Assembly: GCA_007644065.1 (NCBI GenBank)
Contig: VJWN01000017.1
Coordinates: 930,001 to 994,000 of the forward strand
Direction: 5' to 3'
Length of the DNA: 64,000 bases
Origin: Margaritispora aquatica
Taxonomy: Eukaryota; Ascomycota; Leotiomycetes; Helotiales; Discinellaceae
Below are positions 11,022 through 23,482 of the stretch, piece after piece. The position numbers and the translations under genes are program-made. Under the pieces are notes generated by a model that worked only from the letters and a program-made list of their open reading frames with translations, had not been told where the DNA came from and did no database searches. Each line of letters starts with the position of its first letter. Position 1 is the first letter of the stretch.

Positions 11022-11951
11022 CTAAATTATCTTTTGGCTACTGCAGGACAGTTCAAATTGATACTTAGAAGATTCCTTTTTGCCTTTATTTTGGTTCTTT
11101 TCAAGGGTGTCTTTTTTGGTTCTCAGTGACTCCTTTTCTAAGCGATTTGGTAATCTCGGCGAGATTCTGCCGCAGGCGGTAGACAATAAGTATTTCTAAG
11201 CGAGGGCAGTTTGATCGAATATAAGGTTGAATAGATATGTTCTGACATTATATAAAATACTTGGCCATGACAGAATGATCTGATCGAAGACTTATCGAAT
11301 AAACTCAGGGTAATAGTCTAATGTATTGTATAGAACTATCAGTGAATTGTCTTATTAATATAACTCGCCAAAGTAATATTGTTTGAGAAAATTGTGTTCG
11401 ATATTATCAGGCACTTTCACAGAGCCTAGACTTAGCTTTTGGGTGAGGCGAAGCAAACGAAAGGAAAGAAAGAAACCCAATTTTCTAATCGCTATCAATC
11501 ATACGCATCAAATCCAATTGCAAACAGAACTGGCAACGATGAGTGGGGAAAAGCTGGCGAGAATTATCTTTCGCCTGCCGTCTTGCATGTCGTGACAACA
11601 GTGACGTGCTTGTAGAAGCTCACAGAAATGATAAATCTAGCTGGTGAAGACCATCTTGATCACGCACACACCTGTGCCATAAGTTGAGAGAGGATGGTGT
11701 ATGTACGGAAAGACAAGGTAAGGTATGTTGCAGTTGGGGGGGGGGGGCAGAAGCCGATCCTGTATTATACTATATACGATGCTGCTCATAGATCATCACC
11801 TGCCACCTTTTGGAATCGGAAATAACAAGTTTCCACCATTACCCAATGAAAAATTACAGCCAACATAATTACCAAGGCAGTTGTGTATTTCAGTGGACCC
11901 GACCTTCAAGAAACCCCGTGAAGCCCCCCAATCTGATCCGCAGTAGTCTCA
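11022..11951. other. Intergenic, with a G12 run
   Basis: No supported gene. Contains a homopolymer of 12 G at 11736-11747. A short open frame at 11383-11595 has no recognisable features. Confidence 0.5.
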
Positions 11952-14846
11952 TTATACCGGGCCATATATCTCCACTTCAACGATACGAATAGCGTGATTC
12001 GCTTTGTTTGCAGCCACAGTGATGCTGCTAGCTGTCGTCGCATTAAACGGCAGTGTCACATAGCCCAGGTTAGCAGGCGTCTCTCCGGACCATACTACCC
12101 TGTCGTCTACTGTAACATTCAGTGTGTACTTGGTCGTTCTATGACCGCTTAGTTTCAGCAGCACCATATTGACGGTGGGTAGTTGTTCCTCGAACTCATA
12201 CCGAATCCATGCCTCAGACTGGGTGGTAGAGCTGGACCAAGTCGTTGTCTCGTTGTCATCATAGGATAGTTTTGGGTCGACTGAAATGGACCCGGCCGTG
12301 GCAGATTTGATATGCACGGTACGTCGTGTCGTTTTGACAGATGAACCTTCAGGTGTTGGACCTCGACACAAGCTGCTCTCGAGTTTGTTTGTTGGTAAAA
12401 TTAAACTAAGCCCATTTTGGGTCTCAAAGAGCTTGGAGTCCAGAGTGAGTGACGCAGATCTGAGCCCCTCAGCCGATGCCACAAGTTCGACCCGCCCCGG
12501 CTTGGTGGTTGATCGTAGTAGCACCCGGTTGATTCCACCCGCAACTGGAAGACTAGTATTGAGAATATAGTTGTCATCTCTTCCCACTGCGATGCCTCCA
12601 CGCCATTCCGCCTCGCCAGACAGCTTGAAGTTGATGGTATTCAGAGCAACCGGGACGCGTCGTCCGAACCGGTCAACAACTTCAACATCGATAAGAGCTA
12701 TGTCGCCTCCTGAAGCCATAAATCCAGTAGGCGACACATGCGGGGTGAGCTTGATTGCCACGGCTTCGCCAGTTGTGAACCTCTGATCTGAAGAGACTGG
12801 CGCTCTGGAAGTGCCAGAGTATCCGATGGCCTTGAGCTCCCCTGCCTCCCATGTAACATTTGGGAATTGAAACACAAACCGAGAAATCTGTTTTCCCTCT
12901 CCGAGAGATTTCCCATTCCGTACCAATTCTACCCTCTCCGATGTAGAGATCACCATGACCTCCTTGACAGTGCTCTGGTTGTAGTTCCAGTGGCCAACCA
13001 AGTGGATAGCCTCCCTCTCGAGCTCCACCCAGTTGTCCCACATCACTTTGTGCGAATACCAGCCCTCCTTAGGAATGCGAAGCGCATCCACCTCCCCAGA
13101 ACGCCTGTAATTTTCTGCGCCACGATGGTGGGTATTGCTGTCGGAGAAAACGATGTTGACGCCTCCAGAATTGACTCTTTCGCCGGTGCCCGGGCGCTGC
13201 TCATAGTAATCAAACCACCGGACAGCATCCTCCACTGCGAAGCTATCCTGGTTTCGATTGTAAGCAGCTTCTTGGCCCGCAAGCCCAGCCCCATCCTGGT
13301 GGTACGGCGGTGATTCGTCATCCCAGTATACTCTCTGGGACTCGTCACGGGAGTACTCCATTGACCAGAACGGAAACGTCTTGCCTTTGTTGATGTACAG
13401 CATCTCGCCTCCATACTCAGCGACAGAGCTGCCCATCATGTTACGAGCCCCTGCTGCGCGGCCTCCATGCGGGTCATAAAGATCCCTGAGGTCCTTCATT
13501 TCTTGCATGTGTACCTCTGAAATATCGTTGTTCCCGGACTCGTAGAATATTATACTAGGGTTATTCCTGTTGTAGATGATGGCATCGCGCATCAGCTCCA
13601 CCCGATGTTTCCACTGCCTGCCCGTGACGTCTCCTTCAGAGTCTCCTGCTGGCATGGCCTGCATGATTCCGAGGCGGTCGAGCGACTCCACGTCTTGCTT
13701 CCACGGTGTAACGTGCATCCAGCGAACCAGGTTGCCGTTGCTCTCAAGCACAAGCTGGTTCGAGAAGTCGGACAGCCAAGCAGGCACCGCGGAGCCAAGG
13801 GACGGCCATTCGTTGGTTGAACGTTGAGCATACCCTTTGACCTGGATTGTGCGATCGTTCAATTTGAATAATCCATTCGCGAAGCTGGTCTTGCGGAAGC
13901 CCGTGACGGTATCCACAGTGTCAATTGCTTTTCCATCGACAAGCAGGATAGTCTGAACCGTGTATAAGTAGCCGTAACCCCAGCTCCAGAAGCTCAGGCC
14001 AGAGAGTTTGCTAGAAACTTCGATGTCTTTGGTTTCATTGGAAGCAAGTGTGCTCGATTCCCCATCAAATGTCCCAACCAATCTCCCATCCAAATTCTTG
14101 ATGACAACTCTGTAACTGACCGTTTTAGTCTCGTTATACGCGTTCCGGACTTGGGACTTTGCTGTAATTGTGGCCGACCTGGATGGAATGTCGATATCGG
14201 TAGCGTATACATAAACACCGGTGGTGTTGAGGTTTGAGTACAGCGGCAGGGTCTGGTGGAGTTTGTCTGTAACATGTAGATACACGTTCTTGTTGATGCC
14301 GCCATAATTCGCATAGAAATTCTTATCGTTCCATTGGTACCTCGAATTTGTAGACACTTCGCGGTACAACCAGTTGTTGTCGATCCGGGCTGCTACGACA
14401 TTGTCCACACCTTCCACAATGTAGTTACTAACATCGAATCCAAATGCCATCACTCCGTTCTCGTGTCTGCCTACCCACTGGCCATTCACGTAGAATTCTC
14501 CGCCATGTCGTATCCCCTCAAATTCCAGGAAGACTTTGCGATTGTTTGCCGATACTCGGAACGTTTTGCGATACCATGCCACTCCTGTGGACAAATTGGC
14601 GATGTCGAGCTTGAACGCATCGTCTTCATTCCAGGCCCACGGAAGAGTAACGTTTTTCCAGCTGCCATCGTCAAAGGTGGTCTTCTCAGCATCCTTGATA
14701 TCTCCGACCATAGCTTTCCAACCAGGATTGAAGTTGTACTTGACCCTATTTCCAAGGCTCGAATCATGTGACCCCATAAAAGGGGGCAGCGCTGCGGCAA
14801 TTGAGATGCTGCAAGCAGCAGCCAAGAATGAGCTGAAGAACCACAT
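11952..14846 (-). CDS. Secreted glycoside hydrolase family 2 protein (beta-galactosidase-like)
   Basis: Single exon, 964 residues from the ATG at 14846. This start gives a clear signal peptide (MWFFSSFLAAACSISIAAA then LP), so the 29 extra upstream codons were excluded. Order: a GH2 sugar-binding jelly roll (FDDGSWKNVTLPWAWNEDD, then GIRHGGEFYVNGQWVGRHE), an Ig-like GH2 domain, the TIM barrel (KGYAQRSTNEWPSLGS, PSIIFYESGNNDIS, FPFWSMEYSRDES), and C-terminal beta domains. The acid/base loop reads YESGNND where most GH2 enzymes have WSLGNE, so the Glu is shifted. SMEYSR probably holds the nucleophile. Several NxS/T glycosylation sites are present. It probably acts outside the cell on plant or fungal polysaccharide side chains; exact substrate unknown. 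CreA-like sites upstream suggest carbon repression. Confidence 0.9.
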   Translation of the reverse strand: MWFFSSFLAAACSISIAAALPPFMGSHDSSLGNRVKYNFNPGWKAMVGDIKDAEKTTFDDGSWKNVTLPWAWNEDDAFKLDIANLSTGVAWYRKTFRVSANNRKVFLEFEGIRHGGEFYVNGQWVGRHENGVMAFGFDVSNYIVEGVDNVVAARIDNNWLYREVSTNSRYQWNDKNFYANYGGINKNVYLHVTDKLHQTLPLYSNLNTTGVYVYATDIDIPSRSATITAKSQVRNAYNETKTVSYRVVIKNLDGRLVGTFDGESSTLASNETKDIEVSSKLSGLSFWSWGYGYLYTVQTILLVDGKAIDTVDTVTGFRKTSFANGLFKLNDRTIQVKGYAQRSTNEWPSLGSAVPAWLSDFSNQLVLESNGNLVRWMHVTPWKQDVESLDRLGIMQAMPAGDSEGDVTGRQWKHRVELMRDAIIYNRNNPSIIFYESGNNDISEVHMQEMKDLRDLYDPHGGRAAGARNMMGSSVAEYGGEMLYINKGKTFPFWSMEYSRDESQRVYWDDESPPYHQDGAGLAGQEAAYNRNQDSFAVEDAVRWFDYYEQRPGTGERVNSGGVNIVFSDSNTHHRGAENYRRSGEVDALRIPKEGWYSHKVMWDNWVELEREAIHLVGHWNYNQSTVKEVMVISTSERVELVRNGKSLGEGKQISRFVFQFPNVTWEAGELKAIGYSGTSRAPVSSDQRFTTGEAVAIKLTPHVSPTGFMASGGDIALIDVEVVDRFGRRVPVALNTINFKLSGEAEWRGGIAVGRDDNYILNTSLPVAGGINRVLLRSTTKPGRVELVASAEGLRSASLTLDSKLFETQNGLSLILPTNKLESSLCRGPTPEGSSVKTTRRTVHIKSATAGSISVDPKLSYDDNETTTWSSSTTQSEAWIRYEFEEQLPTVNMVLLKLSGHRTTKYTLNVTVDDRVVWSGETPANLGYVTLPFNATTASSITVAANKANHAIRIVEVEIYGPV

Positions 14847-16481
14847 TGGAGCTGTCGGATAGGATGTAAAGGCTCTTGAGCGTGGATAGGAGTACCTAAA
14901 GGCACATTGGTCAATTGAGAGGTTCTTGATCAATGGAGGACGTTTGTATTCTCACGGGCCAGCAAAGTGAGCATCTTTGCGACATCTTTATAGACATCTC
15001 ATCATTTATCCCTATAGGGCCAAAAGAAAGCTCGCGAGCCGGCGGATGGAGAGTTCATCATTCTTCCCCCAATAACTGCTGCCATAGACTCGGTGCCATG
15101 GAACTGGATATTCATCATATTGAAATTTTGATCACCAGTGTAGCCTACGGAGGTAGGGGGAGGTATTGATGCTTGTAACTCGGTACATCAAACATATCAT
15201 AGATATGTCGGTAGGCAATGCAAGACATTTACTTCCACCAGTGAGACATTGAGGGGTTTGCATCTTCCCCCACAAAGTATCCCCATAATGGAGAATCGGG
15301 GAAATGTGACCGGAGCGAAGGGGAATCTATCTTGGTTTGCACGTGGTTTATTCGAACTGGGGTAATTCTCGGCATTACTTCCGAGTCCAATTACCCCAGC
15401 TTTGTGGGGAATCCAAGGACATAGGTTACACAAAGTGAGATACGCGATACGCCACCTACCTCCGGAACTGAAAGGCGAACCATTAGATGGCCATCGATTC
15501 GTCCCCGCAAAATCTCTCGGAAATCGTCCCCGAGCTCGTTCCTCCGATCAAAATCAAACGTTCCGTACCGCTGCAACAAATCATGAAAGGACGGTAGTAC
15601 TTGTGTGGAACCTGCAGAAAGAAAATTAATCTTTTCGGACTCTTTGATTTTTAGGCTAACTTCTCGCTCCTGCGGGGTTCATGGAGCAAAAATTAATACA
15701 GAGCGACTAGCGGGGTGAAAGTCATGTCCTTCCTCAAGTTTCCAATCACACTTGCCTTGGAGAAGAGGAGGCCAAGGCTATCTACGAAAAGTTCATCAGT
15801 GGCTATATCCAAGCAGCAATAAATTTATGAGGATGAAGTTGTCTATGATTGAGACGTAACCTCGAAGAACTTAATAGCCCGCCTGTCAACCATTATATCA
15901 ACCCTCACATCGTGACTTTGATGAGCTCAAGAAAAGTAACGTCTATCTATCTTTCAACAAGTACAAGTATGCGAAGTGCTAGACATGCTCTGTTGTTGAC
16001 GAGAATGCACAAGAGCAGTTTTCACCCGAAAGAATACTCAGGCTGTACTTCCCTACCAAGGGTGAATTATTATTAGGTGCTGCCCTGGGCTTGCTTGAAA
16101 TTCGCCTAAGTGTTCCCCTATTCCCACATAATACTAGGAAAAATTCGCTGGACTATCTACTTCACCATAAAAATTGTAGAATCCATTTCCCCACTTTTTT
16201 TTACCTATACAGTTACTTCGAAGAAGGGTGAAACGGTTGCCGTAAAAATGTAGTATAGGTTACTTAGGTAGTGGCTATTACATAGTCTATAATTACAAAT
16301 AATAGACTTTACAATTACAGTAATCGTAGGTAGCTATAAAGGACAAAGGTTCTATATAAGAAAGCTGCTTCCCTAAGGCTGCATCATCTAACAAAACACC
16401 TAACTACGACTCAGTTGGTACAAATGACATTTCAGCATTACGTTTAGCAATTGCAATACCTTATCTGCAGTTGAACAAACC
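14847..16481. other. Intergenic region upstream of the GH2 gene
   Basis: No supported gene. Contains the regulatory-looking cluster described separately at 15265-15410. The right-hand part (about 16.1-16.4 kb) is AT-rich and featureless. Confidence 0.5.
15265..15410. promoter_or_regulatory. Nested inverted repeat with clustered CreA-like (SYGGRG) sites
   Basis: About 420-560 bp upstream of the GH2 start. SYGGRG matches lie at 15268-15273 (reverse), 15310-15315, 15357-15362, 15394-15399 (reverse) and 15404-15409. An inner inverted repeat (CTGGGGTAATT at 15357, AATTACCCCAG ending 15399) encloses CTCGG/CCGAG, that is CGG-N8-CCG, the geometry of a Zn2Cys6 dimer site. Outer arms TTCCCCCACAAAG (15265-15277) and CTTTGTGGGGA (15400-15410) are near inverted copies. 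Motifs are seen directly; binding by CreA or a Zn2Cys6 factor is inference. A decayed transposon terminus is the alternative. Confidence 0.45.
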
Positions 16482-17780
16482 TCAGGCAAGTGTCAAGACA
16501 ATATCATCAAAATACATCCCCCACGGACCTCCTGATCCCGGACACTCAATGATCATAGCGAACTCCACTTCCGCCACACTCGACACTATCGACCCAAGGC
16601 TTTGTCTCCATTCCAATGTTTGACCAAAAGTCTCAGCCAAGTTTGACTTCACAATTGTGACGCCATTCGCCTTCCACGTAATTTGGCATGTCAACCCTGT
16701 TGAAGCTGAAACTCGTTTCGCGAAGCCGCTGAAATTATACATGAAGCCTGGACATACGGTGATTGATTGGTAAATTGTGGCAACGGCGGTGTTTACTGTG
16801 ATTGCTACACCTCCTGTGCCCGTGCCAGAGTGTGCTATTCCTCCACCGTAATAATTAATAAGGTACGACTCCTCAAGGTTAAGGTCCGACTGGAGCCATG
16901 CAGTGGGGGGGAGGTCTTCGAAGCCAGAGTTTTTGATTGGGCTAGTGAGGGTGCATGTAGGTGCAACTGATGAACTGCGAATTGTTAGTTTATGGGAATC
17001 TCTAGTTTGAAGGAAGGTTTTACCTTGCTATTGATGGAGCCTCTGAGCTTAAGGAGCTGGATGTCAATGTACTAGTGGAGCTTGAAACAATAACATCGGA
17101 GCTGGGTGCAAAAGTTGTGCTTGTGAAGCTTGGGGGAACAGGCTGAGAGCTAGGCGCTGATGTTGAAGAACTTGTAATTGCCGAGCTTGAAGCAATAAGA
17201 TCGGAGCTGACGTATTGCGAGGTTGATAGTAATGTAGAAGATGTTGGAATTGGGTCGCTACTCACTAAACTGAACGTGAAACTTATGATGCTGCTTGATT
17301 CCAAGCTTACAGTTGTACTTGAGCTGAGATCCTGGGAACTTGAGACTCGTACAGACGCGGCACCGAGATCCATATTTGAAAGAGAGGTGGCCGTTGGAAA
17401 TGGTGGCGTCGAACTAGAGCTCAAAGTGCTACTTGACGAAGCAGAGCTTGTAAAGTTGAAGACTCCATGCTTGTTGAAATAGAAAATGAATACATAGAAT
17501 TGGTTGAGCTTGCAGAAATAGTCGCAAGAAGCGAAGGACTGCTGAGCAGTCGAGTCAATGACTTGTAGCTAGTAGCCGTCGATTGAATTGTAGCAATACA
17601 CTGGTGTAAAGACATCCGGCTCCTGCCACTGCAGAGGGCCCCTTTGTCTCCGCCACTGCATATCTGCGCCTTCTTTCCTTTGCATTTTGCTGGATCTCTA
17701 CTTCTCGCTGAACATGACCTTGCGAGGATATTGGGTGCCAAAAGAGTGAGGAGGAACAAAAAAATAGGTAAAGACAGCAT
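16482..17780 (-). pseudogene. Secreted Ser/Thr-rich protein with carbohydrate-binding-like C-terminal domain, apparently broken
   Basis: The most downstream part is sound. An exon at 16482-16974, joined across an intron at 16975-17023, encodes a Cys-containing jelly-roll-like domain (CTLTSPIKNSGFEDLPPTAW ... GPWGMYFDDIVLTLA) typical of CBM4_9-like modules in fungal secreted proteins. Before it is a Ser/Thr stalk (SSSTLSSSSTPPFPTA). Upstream in that frame comes a Cys-rich segment (YCYNSIDGY, then VIDSTAQQSFASCDYFCK) interrupted by an in-frame TAG at 17569-17571. The signal peptide (MLSLPIFLFLLTLLAPNILA from 17780) is in a different frame, and I found no intron that both changes frame and removes the stop. 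So either the gene is a pseudogene or an unusual splice is missed. It is probably a former cell-surface or wall-binding protein. Confidence 0.5.
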
Positions 17781-17867
17781 GGCTACGCGATTTGCTCTTA
17801 TGACTACTGGAGTCCTAAGATTGTGGAAAGCTACACCTTCAGGCGCAAGCCTGGTTGTGGTTTCCAA

Positions 17868-19243
17868 GGAAGTAACAGCTCTTATAGAGCTGTTATTTGA
17901 AATGAAGATCGTAGCTCAAGCCCAATATTACACCGTCACTTCTGTTGTGTGTCAAGAATGAAACTAACTTTTCTGTGTCTCTCGGGAAATTGATCTTACA
18001 TATCGATGGAGAAATCTGCGCCATATGAATTTACCCCTTCTCAGTTAAAGAGGGAGGATAAGACATTTGAATTTCGAGAGTGTGGAAGATATCTCAATCG
18101 ATCTCTACAAATCGTAAGCTCGTCCAATTGAATTGCCTTTGGCACATTACTCACGCTTTGGACCCTGTTCTTCGCTCATTGAGTCATTTGTTTCTTAGGC
18201 CACCACTCTCTTCGAGGAGGTCTAGATTTGAGTTGCGCTAGGTCGTGACATGCGTCAGCTAATTAATATCTGAAAGTTGGTGCAACGCTCATGAAAATTC
18301 GAAATACTACTAGTATTCGAGTGTACAGATCATTTAATCACCACAACGCTACGATATAGATCGTAAGTTAGGGTACGTAGGTAGAAAAGTAAAAATATCT
18401 AGGTATACGAGTCAGTTGGCGCAGATCATTACCTGGAATAGGTCAAAGCAAGACTTTCCCAAAGGGAGACTTCACAACTGATAAGCGAAACGGAGGTAAG
18501 GGTCCAAAGGCGCGAGTATTTATTCTTTAGGGATATTCACACGACAATTATCTTTTTCGCCGAATGCCAAATCGAGGTATCACCACAAGACCAGCAGAGA
18601 TTCAATTCGTAATATATAAGTAGTCTATCATTGATCATCACCTAAGGAGCCCTGCTAAGAGGATGAGCCCAGAGCTCCGACCGATAGGTACTCTAGAGTT
18701 TGTATCACGTGATAACGCGGGGTGGAATGAAGCTTGAGATTGTCCATGGATTGACTTTCGGTTTGCCCAGTCTCCACCAAAATCAAACTGTGATGATTCT
18801 TCGCAGGATGTGGTTCCGTTATATGAAATTTCAGAAATATATTTTGAACAAAGTGAAATCCTTTGTTGTGCATTGTCCACTGTGTTGATATTGCTGACTA
18901 ATGAGCTCATGCACGCTTGTTGGCAGCTTTCAGCTCATTCTGTCTTATTCTTTCCAATTATACCACAAACTGCCTTTGAATTCAAGGATACGGTGACTGT
19001 GAATCGGTTGAATTCTTTAAAAGATCACAAGAGCTATCAATTAGCGATTGAGCAAACTACCTTGTGTCGTACCAACGTTAGGTCGTGATCACCTCCAACA
19101 AAGCCGCCTGACTCACGCGGTGAGTGCCTTCTTTCAGCCTGGAGGAGCTACCAAAACTATTTCTTTCCCAGCCTCAATAAACAATCTCTTCCTACCTTTC
19201 TTCCCTTCAATAAACTTCGACGGCTGTCGAAATCCCCGTAGCA
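17868..19243. other. Intergenic
   Basis: No supported gene. Only short frames on both strands; the last 150 bases are probably the leader of the next gene. Confidence 0.5.
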
Positions 19244-22200
19244 ATGGAGCAAATCAGAAAAACTTACTTTGATCCTCTTGCAACCACCAAGGCACAGATT
19301 CACGAGATCCTTGAGAATTTGCCTGTTGGTTCTGCTCACCCATTCAGTCCTGAAAAGATCTTGCTTTGGCGAACTGAGAAGGGTGTTGAGGAGATTGATA
19401 TTTCTTCATTCCCGGAAGATTATTTCTTCAATGCCGTCGATTTGGGGGCCATGGGTGAGATCCTGTTGACGAGAATGGCTGGATTCAAACAGCATTTAGG
19501 TGGGCCATCAATATTTTATTTTTTGAAGAACGCTAACTTCTTGTACAAGGTGTGTTTGAGGACTTCCAGATCCAACAAGCTCCAGCATCTACTTTCAAGA
19601 TCCCAATTGTTTCAGATCAGATCACCATTTTGGCAGTTTCCACGCGAAACCCTACATACTATGACTTCTGTTTCGCAGATGCAGATGACAATGCGTGCTG
19701 TTGGCTTGCTAGAACAACTTTCAAGGGCATCACACACAGTGGTGATATTCTTCACGGACAAGATTTGCTAGATTATGTCAAAATCAACTCGGATACCCTG
19801 ACAGACAAAGAGATTTGTGTTTTCATTTCAGGCTACCAGTCTACTCATATTACGAAGTTTCTTGGTACAAGCCCTGCACTTCTTGTTGCAGATCATATTG
19901 CAAAGGTACGTTCATCAGGCGGGAGGTGTGACAAATTGCAATCGAGGTCAAAAGCCTCGCTTAGCAAACCTTTTCACTAACTTGCACTTGGCAGGTCCTA
20001 TACATTGTCCCAGTACCACTAGACGCAGCTACAATTGGAGATGCGACTATTTGCTGCCCCTTGGTTATCAAGCGTGATGGTACCTCTTTGATCTGTTCAA
20101 TCTTACCAAAAGCTACAACAGATCGCAATATGATGTGTCATAGCGAGAAGATGAATACACCTTGTTTCCGAGAGGCTATCAAGTGTGCAGACTTCACCAT
20201 CAATACAGCTACTCCAACTGCTATACAAGGTATATTCATTTTCGTCGAAGCTCGACTTCCAATTGCTAATATTGAAATAGCACCCAAGACCATCTCAGTC
20301 GTGGAAACATCCACAAAATTAGAGTATCTAGATGAGATCACCGCTAACAGTACCGCTGTTCTAATCACAAACAAGACCGCTGTCCCCTCGTTCCTTTCAG
20401 AAGCCCAGATCATCGAGTTTGGTAATGGTCTTGAGTTCAAGGTTACGAGCGGCATAAGCGAGCCTCGTGACTCTTCTGTTGTTCTACCATGCATTTTTGG
20501 TTCACAACTTGAAGGTCCAATTCTCTTGGCTACTGGAGTAGTTCCTTCCAATGTTCCATTCATCAGTGAACACGCTCTACGAGAATACTATGCTCAGCTC
20601 AAGAATGTCGTGGTGGTGACTAATGACCATATGACAGACAACGCTCGTAACCTTGCCGGTTCCTATCGAATCAATGCACTCTTTATCGTTGTACTCTCTC
20701 CTGAGAAAGCTCCCAAAGATTCTGATGAAATTATTGCTCTGTTGAACTCAGCCAATATCAACGCAGTTACAGCATTGGCAGGACCACAGTCTTTGGTCCT
20801 TGTTCAGATCGCTGAGAAGTACTACTTTTACAGAGGCATCGCAAACCAAACTATCCTAGACACCACTAGTCTTGCATTTGGCTCGGACGTCACTTCAGTC
20901 GTTGATTCAGCAGGCAACAACTCTTTACTCGACCCAAGAGCTACAAGAATCGTCAATCTTAATGACGAGAATACGATCATACTCCCATCCACAGGTCAAT
21001 TAGTCAAGCCAAATGATTTGAAGAAGTTGTTTGAAGACCTTCCGATTGATCAGATTCATGATCTGGAAAAGGATATTTCAGCAGCAATTCCACAGCTACA
21101 ATTGCTCCTCAATCAACAAGATCTTCAGGCACTTTCACAATCGCTAGTTTCCACGTTGTCTTCCAAAGTTAACAATGTCACAGCTCCGTTGAGAAAGAAA
21201 TATATCAAATTTCTCACTCAGGAGTACAGAATGGATGACCCAAAGCTGGTGAGGATGAAGAATGACATGTTGGGAGATCTACGAAAGAATACCAAAGACT
21301 TACAAAAGACACTCGAGTCGGCTATCTCCAACTTGGCAAACATGATGTAAGTTTCTGATCCAAGGTCCATGTGATATCTCTGCTGACAGGAAATAGGTCG
21401 TCACAAACAACTTCCAAGCGAACACACGACCTTCAACGGCTCGTCCGTCAAGCTGCAATCCAAGGCAATGTTGCACTTGCCCAGTCAATGACTTTCGAAA
21501 CTCTAGCTGGTTATCTTGAGACTCATGCAAGCGAAATGGGTGTCATGTTACTCAATATTGATACGACTCCATACCAACAATTATTAGGAAAGCTAAAGAC
21601 CGACTTGATTGATGCGGGACCATGTTGCGATTTAGATTCTCGCGTTCTTCATCTGGAAGGATTTGATGCAGGTATCATTATTGAGCAATCACAAAACTCA
21701 CACAATGGGCCTCTTGCAAACCAGTCCGGACCTATGCAACCAATTCTGGCTCTACCATATTTGAGTCAAGGTCTAGGAAGTGGATCTATGTTGGCATGGG
21801 TCTGTTGGGATGAGTTTGTCGAACTCAAGAATCCTTACACAGTCAGATGGATGGAAAAGTGTAATGATGGACACATTGCTGCACTTCGAATCATCATGAG
21901 AAGCACTCTCAGTCAAGCAATCAGTTCCAGGGAGCATAATTTCCAATCTTCCAGCCCAGAAATTGGTCACCTCATGAGTGCATTACTAATGGCTGCCATG
22001 GGAAAACTTGCGGCCATGCGAACCAGTGCACCCACCGTGACACGGGAGGCCGAAGACTCGGTTACCAAATTGATGCGAGGACTCTTTGGCAATCTTCTGA
22101 CTATCGCTGGCTCAGGTGTACGTCCGATGAGCATGGTCTGGCAGCTCTTTGGTCTGAACCCTCAGTATGACGTCCCTGCAGCGAATGTTGACTGGATCTG

Positions 22201-23482
22201 GTATGAGACCGTGGTTGCTCTGTATCCCTACACTGGTTGGCCCTTGAAGCAGTTTTATGGTAACCTGGAGAAGCTCCTCGACAAGGTCATTGTTCGCGTG
22301 GTTACCAAGAATGAGAATATGGCTGCTGTCAAGATGAATCGTACAGCCGAGATGATCAAGTACTGCAAGCTTCGAAACATCCAGCTCGACCAGTCTCGCA
22401 CTATCATTACTATCTTCATGAAGATGCTCACAGAAAGAGAAATTGACATTGCGGCCGTTGCCACCCGTTTGTTAGAGCAAGTGCCTCACTCCTTGGAAAG
22501 ACAGACACAGAGCTATACCGCAATGATCAAGTATCTAGAACATCTTGCCAAGGGAGGTCAACGGCGTCAGACTGATGACCTCTTCGCTGCTAGCGTCTAT
22601 ACCAAGCGATCAGCTGCATTCGCTGGGCTGAAGAGCCAAATCTCAGAAGCATGTGGCACTAATGATTGGGAGACGATGAAGAAGTCATGCCAGGCAATTT
22701 TGGATAAGCATGCAGAGATTGCTGCGCTGTGGAAGGTCAAGCCGGCGGCACTGAAGATCCAAAATTTGGAAGTTTACAAGAAACTCATCACTGCCGAGTT
22801 TGGTGAAGATGTCGAGCCAGAGACGAAGACTAGAAACCTTGAGCTCACTCGACAAGCTCTGGGAGATGCCGAGAAAGGTCGTGTTCCATGGCAGGTGGGT
22901 AAGCCAGGTCAATTTGGTGATAAGATTGAGCCTCTGGATGAGGGTTTTGTTTTAGAGGTATGTAAACACCCGTATTTCTTGCGCGAAATCTACCATGATA
23001 GTCCAAGGAGCCCGGAGAGCATCTTGCTAACACCTACACAGATCCTAACAGGCGGCAAGCCCGAACCCACCGACGCCATGGACGTAGACGCACTCTCGGA
23101 AGCAGCCGAGACAGCCATCATCATCACCCCACCTAAATACGACTTCACGAGCTACAGCGACTCCCTACAAGCCTCGTTCATCACTTCGATGCAGAAGAAG
23201 CTCTCAGCAGACGACGTGTGCGATCTCCTCAAAGTCCCAACGTCGGCCATGCGCGTATTCATCAAGGCGCTGAACCCGGAGGGCGCCGAGGCGGTGTGGG
23301 AGAATCTGGGGGAGAACTTCAAGGGCGTCATCCTGGGCTTGATGAAGGATAGGTCGGGTCGTGCGGAGAGTCGCCCCGTGAGGAAGCTGTTTGTGCTGAA
23401 GGAGGTGGAGAAAATTGAAGAGACTCCGGCGGCGGTGGTGGTGCCGCAGATTGAGGGGCAGGGCGTGGGCGTTGGAAACTGA
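19244..23482 (+). CDS. Large uncharacterised fungal protein (about 1,304 residues)
   Basis: Family not recognised. Six exons join with good signals: introns 19500-19549, 19906-19994, 20230-20280, 21347-21396 and 22958-23041; the total is 3,915 nt, an exact multiple of three. The first intron is needed to avoid a frame break: it has a CTAAC branch motif and ends ACAAG. The protein starts MEQIRKTYFDPLATTKAQIH. It has no signal peptide, and no clear membrane segment or catalytic motif. The middle (roughly residues 560-650) looks helical and coiled-coil-like (RMKNDMLGDLRKNTKDLQK). The C-terminal half is predicted mostly helical from its Leu/Lys/Glu pattern, suggesting a repeat or scaffold fold. 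It ends with a Pro/Val-rich tail. Gene structure is confident; no function is claimed. Confidence 0.88.
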
